A program made the translations under genes and the position numbers. A stretch of DNA of 13,425 bases from Sneathiella sp. GTDB taxonomy: Bacteria > Pseudomonadota > Alphaproteobacteria > Sneathiellales > Sneathiellaceae. The stretch spans positions 1-13,425 of the forward strand of contig NVRR01000060.1 in the NCBI GenBank assembly GCA_002732675.1, written 5' to 3'. This document shows positions 6,317-13,425 of this stretch, one piece after another. How positions within the stretch are numbered: position 1 is the stretch's first letter; each line of letters starts with the position of its first letter. The notes beneath the pieces were generated by a model. It was given only the letters and a program-made list of their open reading frames with translations, had not been told where the DNA came from and did no database searches.

Positions 6317-7177
6317 CTACTCAACTGTCATGCCCATGATTTCCGCATGAGTTACCGTGACATCAAACTCCCGCATCCATTCTTTAAGATACTTCAAATC
6401 AAGACCAATCCACTGAGCCATTTCAGCAATTTTCGTTTGCTCTTCTTCTGAAAAAGTTCCGTCAGCCAACGCCATGGTGCCAGCGGCATGGAGTACAGTT
6501 TTCTTTGCTGCCACACTGAATTCTTTGGTGAGGCTATTCATAATTGCCGGCCACGTATCTCTGCCCTCATCATGAAGCATCTTTACATGTGTTTCTACCA
6601 TTGACAGGATTTCTTGCGGAGTTGAATACCCTGATTTGAACCTGCTCAGAATATCAACAAGCCTCTCTTTTTCTTGGATTGATAATTCTCCATCCGCGAA
6701 TGCCATTATGATAGATGCCGTAACGGACGCCGCCATAAGCTGCCCGGTTCCACTTTTTGGGGGTTTTTCAATTACGGGCATGTGTCGGATAGAGAACTCA
6801 GTTTGTAATACTTTGAGAAGCTTTTTTTGGTTACCATTTATCCGATGACCGGGCCGCGGAGGTCTCCATTCAGCAATAATCTTGTTGTGTTTTGCAAATA
6901 TTTGAAATCCATCCAATTCATCTTTCCCCTTGACCCGGAGATATTGAATCACTGACCTTGGGTCCGGAGCAGCCTCGAATATAAACTCAAATTCAGATAA
7001 GCTCGCATGATTAACAAGAATTGCAGAAGGAGTATCTACTACAACGGCACCATGCCAAACTTCACGCAACCTCTCGCTCGCCGTAGATTTTTCTAATTCC
7101 GAAAAATCAAGAGAAAGTGTGCGAGCCATCGTACCCAGACTAAGTATTTTTTGATGCGAAATACGGTTCCAAAACAT
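6317..7177 (-). CDS. TerB-domain protein, paralogue 2
   Basis: The 286-residue protein begins MFWNRISHQKIL and shares the unknown N-terminal domain (1-140) and C-terminal TerB-like domain (about 148-262) of paralogue 1. The paired acidic motifs are AFADGELSIQEKERL (Asp162) and ALADGTFSEEEQTKI (Asp239). The block between them keeps long identical runs with paralogue 1 (KKTVLHAAG, DEGRD, PQEIL), so the pair arose by tandem duplication. The linker at 136-147 (EKPPKSGTGQL) differs from paralogue 1. The start ATG follows GGAAAA. It lies 38 bases downstream of the CHAT gene on the same strand, hence one operon. The N-terminal domain has alternating short strands and could be a recognition module, perhaps docking on the TPR region of the CHAT protein; this is inference. 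Confidence 0.8.
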   Translation of the reverse strand: MFWNRISHQKILSLGTMARTLSLDFSELEKSTASERLREVWHGAVVVDTPSAILVNHASLSEFEFIFEAAPDPRSVIQYLRVKGKDELDGFQIFAKHNKIIAEWRPPRPGHRINGNQKKLLKVLQTEFSIRHMPVIEKPPKSGTGQLMAASVTASIIMAFADGELSIQEKERLVDILSRFKSGYSTPQEILSMVETHVKMLHDEGRDTWPAIMNSLTKEFSVAAKKTVLHAAGTMALADGTFSEEEQTKIAEMAQWIGLDLKYLKEWMREFDVTVTHAEIMGMTVE

Positions 7178-7215
7178 TTGTTTTCCAATAGCTTTAATAT
7201 TTCTAGGTCTCTAAT

Positions 7216-10200
7216 CTACGATCCATACACGCAAAACGCCCCCCAATAAACAGGGTGGGCGAAAGGTGTTGTATTTTGCTCCATGCCTTGGATCTCGTCG
7301 GATTGAAGTATTGAATCGCGATCTTTCCAATCCATTCGTTGGCCCTGTGTCCAAAAATCCAATTCCTCGTGCAGCTCACCAACAGTGAGATCACGGAGCC
7401 AAAATTGGGCTTGCCGAAGCGCCACTCGAATATCAGTGTGTTCCGACCAGTTCATGTAAAATTTCCCCATCAACAATGTTGTAGCAATATCATCAACAGG
7501 CCACTGGGCCGCAACAACTGCCTCCACGCCTAGTTGGAGAAATGCGGATGGAAGTCCAACAAGTTCTTGAGCGATTGAACCAGATTCACTACGTGAGCTA
7601 TTACAGGCACTAAGTACAACAAAACGTGGAGCTTTTAGTCCCTTGTGATTAAAAATTGTTTTCAGTGACAGTGCCGTGGGGTCGAAAAATATGGATGAAG
7701 ACATTGGTTCATCAGTATCAACTCTATAATGCGAGCAGAAGTGCCAGACCTCATTCCCCTCCAAAACAGACAAAATTTGATCTTCAGACAAATCACCGCT
7801 GGATACATCGACGAGAACTCCTGAAGAGCCCGATTTCGCAATCATTCGTGCCTCAACTGGAGCATAAGGCAAGGGCTGCTCTTGTTTTGGATTTGGTTCA
7901 GTAAATATCGCTGCAACCGAGCTTTTCTTTAAATCTAAAGGCATTTTGTCATGTTTTCGAAATTGTGAGATCATAATGGAGGGGGCAAATGATATTTCAA
8001 AATGCTCCAACAATGGAGCTCCCAATGGACCGACTGGTGCAACACTCAAAGGCAATCTATCGAACAAATAGTTTGAGATAAAATGAAGTTTGCGATTTCC
8101 TTCCTGAGTGACCTCCTCAAGCAAATCAATTAATGGACTGATTATTGAATTGCTTACTTCTGTGCTCAAATCTTCAACGAAACTATGCCAATCAGTCTCC
8201 GTTGCAACACCAGTTCGGTACGTCTCGTACTCTTCTCGCCACCTTTTTTCTTGAAAACGCTCATAATCTAACAATTGTGCAAGATCAATTTCATCACCTA
8301 TCGATACTGCGTCTACACGGAGCCTGTTTGGGCCATTCGATATCACAAGCAACGTGCCACTATAAGTTGTGATGACGGGATAAATGATTACTGTGCCGTC
8401 GCCCACAATACTCTCCAATGTCGCCATTAGTCCCGTTTCCAAGCGCCTCTGTAGTGGAAAACCTCGCAATTCCTCATGGAGTTTTTGTCTCACTTCAATC
8501 AATTGCTCCAACGGAGTGCGTTTATCAAAGGTCATGGGCGAATCTAAGACTTGCTCAAGCTCAAGAATTTTCGACCTATGGCCATTTATGTCTCTTCTTT
8601 CATTTTCAGTGAAAGGGAGGCTATTAAAGGAAAGAGCTTTTGCTAGAAACTGAGCTCTGCTGGATTCTCCAATTTCAACAGCTTTCTTCCAGCCGTCGCT
8701 CAAGAAACCCGCTAACGGTCCCCAATGTGCAACTGTTCCCAGTAAGGAAAGGATATGTTTAACTTCTTGTATGTTGGGATTGGGGTCTGCGAGAGTGACT
8801 TGGGCAATGGGCAGAGATTTTTCAAAATGGATGGCAGCGGATTTCCAGTCACGAATAGAAACATAACTATCACCAAGTTTCGCTTCTATTTTCAACTTGA
8901 GAATGTCGTCGTCGGTCTTCTCCGCAGCCTTTGCTGCTTGATGGCAGAATTCAATTGCTTTTTCATAAAAATATCTTGTTTGGTTACTTCTATCAGGCGC
9001 TCTTAATTCGTGAAGCTGGCTAAAATCATCCCAATCAATATCAGCGGCGTCTAATAAGTTGGCAAGTAACGCGTATGAATTTGCAACGTTCAAAAAATTG
9101 TTCGCAAGAGCATGATACAAGAAATTTTTTTCGTAATATGGAACAGGCATTAAGTATGCTTGGACAACGTCTTCTAAGTACGGCACCAGTTTCCTGCGAT
9201 TCTGAAAACCGACATTTTCCGCACTCAAACCAAATTTGAGCATTGCGTCAGCCAATGTGGTGCACGCACCAGCCCAAGTTCCTGGCTCGTCTTCCATCGA
9301 AATTGAGTCAACCATTTCCTTCAATTCTTGGATATATTTCTGCGGATCTACTTTGTGTTTTTCAGATGGCGTCTTAGGCACTGTGTCGGCGGCTTCTGCG
9401 TCTGCTATTTCCCACAACACTTCATGACGATTTAAATTGGCACGAACACTACCAACATGACTTGAACTCAAGTGCATTGCCTGCGCATAGGCACCCTGAG
9501 CGCGATCTAGGTTGCTTTCGCGCTGTCCCCTTGTCCTCTGTCGAAGGGCATCACCGAGCAATTCTAGCAACTCGGCTCGCTCGTTCGCAAAATGGTTGAA
9601 AACAGTTTTGGTTAGCCCCTCCTCAATATATGTTAGAGCAAGCTCAATGTTGTCGCCGCGCTTACCTTTAATTTTTCCCAGATAGGAGCCCGCAATACGT
9701 GCATACAATGAGATGGCTAGTTTGTCTTGATCATGAGCGCCGCCGGACTCCAACAATTCTTTCCAAATACTGATAGATTTTTCAACATGTTCTGATTGAT
9801 ATTCATCGTGAATGACGGAATAAATGTCAGCAAGTGTATAATTTACTAATATTGCCATTCCTTTGGAGCAATTTTTTGGCAGTTTGGAGAGTGCAAGCTT
9901 GCAGTTCTCCAATGCTGTTTTTTTATTCTCAGCTACATTTCCTTTTTGTCGCCCCATATAAAAACGGGCGCGGTCAATTAGAAGTTGAGCCAAAGCTTCG
10001 CCCTCAGACACGCCTAAAGAAATTGCTTGGTCCACATGATAAAGACCAAGTTCTATATTCTGAGCATAATCCCCAATTTCGCACCCAAGATATGATGCTG
10101 CTGAGTTAGCATGAGCAATAACGAGATCTTCCGCACTTCCATTTTGAAGAAACTCAACAGCTTGCTTGTTAGCTTCTAACTCAAGAGCTATGCAATCCCA

Positions 10201-10416
10201 TTGCTCTGTATGTCGCAACTCCCTGTAGGCGATACCCAGGCAACCATACATCCGCCCCAAAAATTCATCTCTACTTGGCGATGTCAGTGGCCATTCCTTT
10301 TGCTCATAAGCCCACGCAATCGCTTGTTCAGCGACTTGTAAAACGGCGCTAGGACTCTCCCCGTTAAGGGCTCTGGAATAGAGCTTGCGGGCCTTCCATG
10401 TGTTAAAGCCAAACAT
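7216..10416 (-). CDS. TPR-CHAT caspase-like protease
   Basis: The 1066-residue protein has a long helical, TPR-like region (about residues 15-600) and a C-terminal CHAT domain (about 700-1066). CHAT is a caspase-clan cysteine-peptidase fold. The predicted dyad is His896 in VWHFCSHYRVD and Cys938 in VVLSACNSS. Other family marks are the GLPSAFLQLGVEAVVAAQWPV segment and the closing HPVYWGAFCVYGS. TPR-like pieces include LARIAGSYLG-type helices and FYEKAIEFCHQAAKAAEKTD. There is no signal peptide, so it is cytoplasmic. A strong GGAGGTGAG (complement of 10422-10430) fixes the start. It leads the operon with the two TerB paralogues. TPR-CHAT proteases are known from type III-E CRISPR (Csx29) and bacterial conflict systems, where an activated protease cleaves partner proteins; no CRISPR locus is visible here. 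The substrate is unknown. Confidence 0.9.
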   Translation of the reverse strand: MFGFNTWKARKLYSRALNGESPSAVLQVAEQAIAWAYEQKEWPLTSPSRDEFLGRMYGCLGIAYRELRHTEQWDCIALELEANKQAVEFLQNGSAEDLVIAHANSAASYLGCEIGDYAQNIELGLYHVDQAISLGVSEGEALAQLLIDRARFYMGRQKGNVAENKKTALENCKLALSKLPKNCSKGMAILVNYTLADIYSVIHDEYQSEHVEKSISIWKELLESGGAHDQDKLAISLYARIAGSYLGKIKGKRGDNIELALTYIEEGLTKTVFNHFANERAELLELLGDALRQRTRGQRESNLDRAQGAYAQAMHLSSSHVGSVRANLNRHEVLWEIADAEAADTVPKTPSEKHKVDPQKYIQELKEMVDSISMEDEPGTWAGACTTLADAMLKFGLSAENVGFQNRRKLVPYLEDVVQAYLMPVPYYEKNFLYHALANNFLNVANSYALLANLLDAADIDWDDFSQLHELRAPDRSNQTRYFYEKAIEFCHQAAKAAEKTDDDILKLKIEAKLGDSYVSIRDWKSAAIHFEKSLPIAQVTLADPNPNIQEVKHILSLLGTVAHWGPLAGFLSDGWKKAVEIGESSRAQFLAKALSFNSLPFTENERRDINGHRSKILELEQVLDSPMTFDKRTPLEQLIEVRQKLHEELRGFPLQRRLETGLMATLESIVGDGTVIIYPVITTYSGTLLVISNGPNRLRVDAVSIGDEIDLAQLLDYERFQEKRWREEYETYRTGVATETDWHSFVEDLSTEVSNSIISPLIDLLEEVTQEGNRKLHFISNYLFDRLPLSVAPVGPLGAPLLEHFEISFAPSIMISQFRKHDKMPLDLKKSSVAAIFTEPNPKQEQPLPYAPVEARMIAKSGSSGVLVDVSSGDLSEDQILSVLEGNEVWHFCSHYRVDTDEPMSSSIFFDPTALSLKTIFNHKGLKAPRFVVLSACNSSRSESGSIAQELVGLPSAFLQLGVEAVVAAQWPVDDIATTLLMGKFYMNWSEHTDIRVALRQAQFWLRDLTVGELHEELDFWTQGQRMDWKDRDSILQSDEIQGMEQNTTPFAHPVYWGAFCVYGS

Positions 10417-10660
10417 ATAGACTCACCTCCGACGGTAATATTCCCCGTATTTATGCGCAAAAAAGCAAAAAGCCCCAATAATACTCACGCTTCAAATTGC
10501 TATCTCCGCTTAACCGGTTGAATTATATAAGTATATCATTCTCACAATAAAAAACTCCGTGTCCATCCCGTGTCCACACCTCGTGTAAAAACGATGATTA
10601 CTTAGATTCATCGCCGCTTTTGTATTCAATGTTTTAACCAACGAATTCAAAAGCACATTT
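10417..10660. promoter_or_regulatory. Divergent intergenic region between the CHAT operon and the 123-residue gene
   Basis: The stretch is A+T-rich and must hold the minus-strand operon promoter. The only pieces I see are TTGTGA and TATAAT on the minus strand (complements of 10542-10547 and 10522-10527), but their 14-base spacing is too short for a good sigma70 promoter. CGTGTCCA occurs twice, 11 bases apart (10559-10566 and 10570-10577). No gene or tRNA is seen. Confidence 0.3.
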
Positions 10661-10676
10661 ACGAGACCGGTCTCGT
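10661..10676. promoter_or_regulatory. Perfect 16-bp palindrome, candidate operator
   Basis: ACGAGACCGGTCTCGT is identical to its reverse complement. It ends 23 bases before the ATG of the 123-residue gene and overlaps where its promoter or leader should be. A gapless palindrome of this length in an A+T-rich intergenic region suits a dimeric repressor better than a terminator, as it has no loop or T-run. It may also influence the divergent CHAT operon. Confidence 0.5.
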
Positions 10677-10699
10677 TCTTCTAGTCAAGGAACGAGTGA

Positions 10700-11071
10700 A
10701 TGACTGTAAAATCTAATCTAAAAGAACCTATCTATATCAAATCAGCATGGGTTGTTCGTCAACCCTTGTTCATAAAAGAACTTGCTGGCTTCTATCGCGA
10801 CCTCAATATGAGTGGGGATGAAACTATCGACTGGATTCATGACCAACTATACTTTCGTGAGAACTGTCCGATTTATGATTGTAATGGCAAACTTGTGAAC
10901 ATTGAGACTGTGTTTATCGAAGACATTTTTGGCAAGGATCAAAGACGATGCATTAACTCGCTAAAACAGTGGGCGGAAAAAGCACCGTCACAACGCCTGC
11001 AAAAGCGTTGTGTTGAACGTGCAAAATGGTTGGATGTAGTCCGCCAAAAAGCCGTCCAAATGGGGATTTAG
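10700..11071 (+). CDS. Hypothetical 123-residue protein
   Basis: I do not recognise this family. The protein is soluble and rich in aromatic and charged residues. The N-terminal half has probable short helices (FIKELAGFYRDLNMSGDETI, then DWIHDQLYFRE). A CPIYDCNGKLVNIETVF segment follows at about 59-75. The last 45 residues are strongly basic and helical (RRCINSLKQWAEKAPSQRLQ onward, then ERAKWLDVVRQKAVQ), a composition compatible with nucleic-acid binding. The ATG follows AAGGA (10687-10691) at acceptable spacing. It is transcribed away from the CHAT operon, has the 16-bp palindrome just upstream and a terminator-like hairpin just downstream, so it is a self-contained unit. It could regulate the divergent operon, but no helix-turn-helix is evident. 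Confidence 0.65.
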   Translation: MTVKSNLKEPIYIKSAWVVRQPLFIKELAGFYRDLNMSGDETIDWIHDQLYFRENCPIYDCNGKLVNIETVFIEDIFGKDQRRCINSLKQWAEKAPSQRLQKRCVERAKWLDVVRQKAVQMGI

Positions 11072-11086
11072 ATCCACTAGAGAATT

Positions 11087-11126
11087 AGAACGCTTGACCT
11101 TGAATGTTCTCTGGTCAAGCGGTTCT
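11087..11126 (+). terminator. Terminator-like hairpin after the 123-residue gene
   Basis: AGAAC-GCTTGACC pairs with GGTCAAGC-G-GTTCT: 13 base pairs interrupted by one bulged G, around a 13-base loop. It starts 15 bases after the stop codon. The T-run after it is weak (TATTCC), so termination may be partial, or the hairpin may instead protect the transcript end. Confidence 0.55.
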
Positions 11127-11400
11127 TATTCCGGCTAAGCGCCTGAATACGTGTTCTACAGAATGAACTCATTTTACCCCATTATAGAGATACGTTGCGG
11201 ATCAACCACCATATTCAGCAACTTTAATACTGGACAGAAAAGGAGTAGTAGAACTAAGCAAGAGCGGGCCTAAAGACCTGAACGCAAGCATCTGTGATTT
11301 GTCCAGCCTGAAAATGCGTAATTTTGGCTTGTTTTCCCAATGTAAAAAATCATCACAATTCCCCATTATCTGTCCGAAGTTTTCGTGAATCTCGTTGGCT
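11127..11400. other. Non-coding stretch up to the IS110 right end
   Basis: No supported gene lies here. A 77-codon minus-strand frame (11202-11435) starts at an ATG overlapping the transposase stop, but it has no recognisable motif. The right end of the IS110 element should fall near 11380-11430. I could not place the exact junction because IS110-group elements lack conventional terminal inverted repeats. Confidence 0.3.
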
Positions 11401-11431
11401 TTGGAAGAGTGGTTGCAGCACCCGTTGAATG

Positions 11432-12403
11432 TCATGGACACTCGGGTTGCCAGTGGCGATCTTCGGCAACCAGAGTGTTTGCAAGGATCACCAATTTTCG
11501 CATCACGGCGGTGAGCGCAACTTTGGGTTTTTTGCCGAGCTTGATAAGTTTGCGGTAAAACTGACCTAATGAGCCAGGCCGACTGGCACAACTTACGGCG
11601 CACATATAAAGCGCATTTCTGACGCTCTTTCGGCCACCCCGGATCATGCGAACACCATGCTTTGCACCGCTGTCCCAGTTCATCGGCGCAACTCCCGTCA
11701 GAGCTGCAATTTGTCTGCAATTGACCTTACCGAGTTCTGTCAGATCGGAAATCATGATGGTTGCGGTAATCGTGCCAATGCCTGGAATGCTAGTGAGAAT
11801 ATCAAACCTGTGTTTCAGTTTTGGTTCTGCATTAATCAGGCTTTGTAATTCCTGTTCCAAAGTCCCCTTGTGTCGTTCCGCCATTTTGATGCGAGCGCGA
11901 ATTTGTTGTGCTGCCAGAGGATGTTCTGTGGTGTGAAGTTGGCGTTTGAGGTCGCCAATCTCATCGAGAACCTGCCTTCGGGCGGTGTGCAATCCACGAA
12001 GATCTTTATGCTGTTTTGATGGCGGAATGGTCTGTCTTGGTTTCATGAGTTCGGCAAAATGAGCCAGAATTTTCGCGTCAATCGTATCGGTTTTTGCGAG
12101 CTTCCCCATGCTATCGGCAAACTTGCGACTGCGAAACGGATTGATTACGGCAACAGGAATGGCTGCATCGTGAAGCATTTCATGAGCCTGATAGTGATAC
12201 TTGCCGGTGGCTTCCATTGCGACAAGCTGCACGTCATGGCGGATGCATTGCCGAATGAGTTTCTGTATCCTTTTTTTGTTATTATCCACCTGCAATTTAA
12301 TGTTGAGTGGATGGATGTGAAAATCGAGGTGGGCCTTGCCGACATCAATGCCTGCATAGACTTTTGCGTTTGGTTGGTTTATCTTTTCTTGCGTACGGGA
12401 CAT
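11432..12403 (-). CDS. IS110-family transposase (bridge-RNA-guided recombinase type)
   Basis: Numbered from MSRTQ, the 323-residue protein has the N-terminal RuvC-like DEDD domain with Asp20 (YAGIDVGKAH), Glu64 (AMEATGKYHY), Asp106 and Asp109 (KTDTIDAKIL). A coiled-coil linker follows at about 140-190. The C-terminal Tnp domain has the helix-hairpin-helix-like SIPGIGTITA and catalytic Ser245 in MNWDSGAKHG, then RGGRKSVRNALY. Spacing of these residues closely follows IS621 as I recall it. All key residues are present, so the enzyme is probably active. I prefer the ATG at 12403 (AAAGGG 9 bases upstream) to the in-frame ATG at 12421, which has no ribosome binding site. The protein recombines donor ends with a target under guidance of a bridge RNA. 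Confidence 0.93.
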   Translation of the reverse strand: MSRTQEKINQPNAKVYAGIDVGKAHLDFHIHPLNIKLQVDNNKKRIQKLIRQCIRHDVQLVAMEATGKYHYQAHEMLHDAAIPVAVINPFRSRKFADSMGKLAKTDTIDAKILAHFAELMKPRQTIPPSKQHKDLRGLHTARRQVLDEIGDLKRQLHTTEHPLAAQQIRARIKMAERHKGTLEQELQSLINAEPKLKHRFDILTSIPGIGTITATIMISDLTELGKVNCRQIAALTGVAPMNWDSGAKHGVRMIRGGRKSVRNALYMCAVSCASRPGSLGQFYRKLIKLGKKPKVALTAVMRKLVILANTLVAEDRHWQPECP

Positions 12404-12506
12404 GGAGACATTCCCTTTCATCTGTTCAGATCAGTTAACCTTGTATGACCCGATCCAGCTTGCACCCGGCACATGATTGCCAAAGATGTGTTCGACCCAG
12501 ATCATA

Positions 12507-12730
12507 CGTTGGATGAAATATCCAACGGCTCCACTGTTGCAAAAAGAAGAGCCGTTTTAAACATACGCAAGATGTGTGCTGTCTGCCGACACCACTTCTT
12601 GGCAGGGAGATCTGCGTCTCCCATGCACCCTCTAGCGCTTGGTTCAAATTCAGCCTCGAGCCAATCTTGAACCATACAAACAGATCGTTGTTTGATTCCT
12701 CGCAAAGGAGACGTCACTCTCCTCTGCACA
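12507..12730 (-). ncRNA. Candidate IS110 bridge RNA
   Basis: On the minus strand, just upstream of the transposase, hairpins follow one another. The first is GCAGAGGAGA/TCTCCTTTGC (12702-12727, 10 pairs with one G-U). Next come CAAACA/TGTTTG (12677-12694), TGGTTCAA/TTGAACCA (12640-12674, 19-base loop), GGGAGA/TCTCCC (12605-12622), CTGCC/GGCAG (12584-12606), GAGCCGTT partners (12524-12556) and CGTTGGAT/ATCCAACG (12507-12527). The last two overlap and are alternatives. The 5' hairpin preceded by GTGCAGAG resembles the start of the IS621 bridge RNA as I remember it. Target- and donor-binding loops would lie in the larger hairpins. The RNA ends are guesses. Confidence 0.5.
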
Positions 12731-12796
12731 CCTCAGCTAAGCAGACATCCCATTTTTTACATCGCATCGTTGATCTGGTTTCATTAGTCCTACTAC

Positions 12797-13425
12797 TTAT
12801 TCGCATAGGTCAATAGGAACGAAACTCCCCAGCCCAAGTCTGATAACGTGAAACGATTTTGCGATGCTCTCCCGATCAAAGCCCAAATACTTTAGTATGT
12901 GGTAGCGAGACAAACCAGTGAGAAACGGTAACACCATTGCAATATATTGAATGTCATCGTTGGAATATCGATTGCCTCTCCCGTGCGGTTTTACGTTACG
13001 CAGGCTCTTGATTTTTCGCAGGTCAGGGCCTCCCCTAAACCCATCTTCTGCCCATTCTTTTTTCAACTCTTCAAGCCGTTCAAAGAGAGAAAGTTCACCG
13101 GGCTGAGCCATGCATAACTTATTCAGAAACTCGATCGCCTCTTTGTCGTTGCTTTTAGCAACAAGTTTTTTGAGCTTCTGTTTCATCTCTTTGTTGTAGT
13201 CTTTTCTTTCCTTATCGAGCCCTGAACCAAAATATGTTTTATGAAAATTTTCCAATAGTCCAATAAGTTCTATGAAACCGTCATCAAGTCGCCTTTCATA
13301 AACTTCAGCCTTTAAAACCATATCCATGAAATATGTTAAGGCTCCATCTTTGTCAGAAACGATATGGTCGAAAATATTCTCTATCGAAACCGTCGAACGA
13401 CCATCTGTGAGCGACGCAAATTCAT
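12797..13425 (-). CDS. HEPN-domain protein, ApeA-like, C-terminal part (5' end outside window)
   Basis: The reading frame stays open from the stop at 12797 to the right edge, so 209 codons are visible and the ATG at 13327 is internal. Features are a helical region with LLENFHKTYFG, a charged segment (MKQKLKKLVAKSNDKEAIEF), then IKSLRNVKPHGRG. The last contains RNVKPH (codons 12983-13000), which fits the R-x4-6-H catalytic motif of HEPN RNases. A helix pair follows (IQYIAMVLPFLTGL, YHILKYLGF). The ENFH-type motif followed by a HEPN motif resembles the C-terminal domain of ApeA-like anti-phage abortive-infection proteins, which cleave RNA when triggered. Assignment rests on motifs and domain order, not on a search. 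The IS110 element lies just downstream. Confidence 0.65.
   Translation of the reverse strand, partial: EFASLTDGRSTVSIENIFDHIVSDKDGALTYFMDMVLKAEVYERRLDDGFIELIGLLENFHKTYFGSGLDKERKDYNKEMKQKLKKLVAKSNDKEAIEFLNKLCMAQPGELSLFERLEELKKEWAEDGFRGGPDLRKIKSLRNVKPHGRGNRYSNDDIQYIAMVLPFLTGLSRYHILKYLGFDRESIAKSFHVIRLGLGSFVPIDLCE

Larger units (their letters stand above)
11400..12760 (-). mobile_element. IS110-family insertion sequence, IS621-like group
   Basis: The element comprises an apparently intact DEDD transposase (11432-12403) and a hairpin-rich non-coding region of about 300 bases upstream of it. A long non-coding left end upstream of the transposase is the layout of the IS110 group proper; in the IS1111 group the RNA lies on the other side. 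The ends given are estimates to within a few tens of bases. It sits between the 123-residue gene and the HEPN gene, immediately downstream of the latter's stop. Confidence 0.6.

Noticed and set aside
7216..10416. Assigning the CHAT protein to a type III-E CRISPR (Csx29-like) system
   Set aside because: No repeat array and no Cas effector or adaptation gene is present in the window; only the TPR-CHAT architecture is shared.
10559..10577. CGTGTCCA twice, 11 bases apart, considered as an attachment-site or iteron repeat
   Set aside because: Only two copies, no integrase or tRNA next to them, and no further copy found in the window.
11202..11435. A 77-codon minus-strand frame starting at an ATG that overlaps the transposase stop
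   Set aside because: No motif, no ribosome binding site of its own and no expected second gene in IS110 elements; probably read-through into flanking DNA.
12404..12421. Upstream ATG of the transposase (MKGNVS extension)
   Set aside because: No ribosome binding site precedes it, while AAAGGG lies 9 bases before the ATG at 12403.
12059..12448. Open plus-strand frame of 129 codons
   Set aside because: It lies antisense to the clearly recognisable IS110 transposase and is a shadow of it.
12473..12816. Several short frames on both strands between the transposase and the HEPN gene
   Set aside because: They overlap the hairpin-rich bridge-RNA candidate, overlap each other, and show no protein motif.

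Overview
The window looks like accessory DNA (plasmid, integrative element or genomic island) from a Gram-negative bacterium, most likely a proteobacterium. The grounds are Shine-Dalgarno-led genes, a near-consensus sigma70-type promoter at 1241-1269, an exported protein with a Sec signal, and IS3- and IS110-family elements. I see no tRNA, rRNA, CRISPR array or housekeeping gene, and I cannot name the genus.

Layout. Positions 1-2090 hold two divergent genes of unknown role: a coiled-coil/membrane protein (minus strand), with a further gene starting at the left edge, and a soluble coiled-coil protein (plus strand) behind a clear promoter. Positions 2091-3295 hold a small exported protein (minus) and a FimB-sized tyrosine recombinase (plus). 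Between them lie two 25-bp inverted repeats flanking 108 bp. As sequenced, the exported-protein gene has no ATG or GTG start. Inverting the 108 bp would give it an in-frame ATG and a ribosome binding site. I read this as a candidate phase-variation switch, and it is the most striking structure here. Positions 3411-3640 hold a decayed IS3-type remnant.

Positions 3838-10416 carry a candidate conflict or defence cassette. A protein with C-terminal ankyrin repeats (plus) converges, with a 2-base gap, on a three-gene minus-strand operon: a 1066-residue TPR-CHAT protease followed by two tandem paralogues with a shared unknown N-terminal domain and a C-terminal TerB-like domain. A plausible model, by inference only, is that the TPR array senses or scaffolds, the CHAT domain cleaves, and the TerB paralogues are partners or substrates. 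A 123-residue unknown protein is transcribed divergently from the operon, behind a perfect 16-bp palindrome.

Positions about 11400-12760 hold an IS110-family element of the IS621-like type. Its transposase has DEDD and serine residues in place, and a hairpin-rich leader upstream is a good bridge-RNA candidate. From 12797 the window ends in the C-terminal part of a protein with a HEPN RNase motif (RNVKPH) resembling ApeA-like anti-phage proteins. CHAT, TerB, ankyrin and HEPN genes among insertion sequences suggest a defence island.
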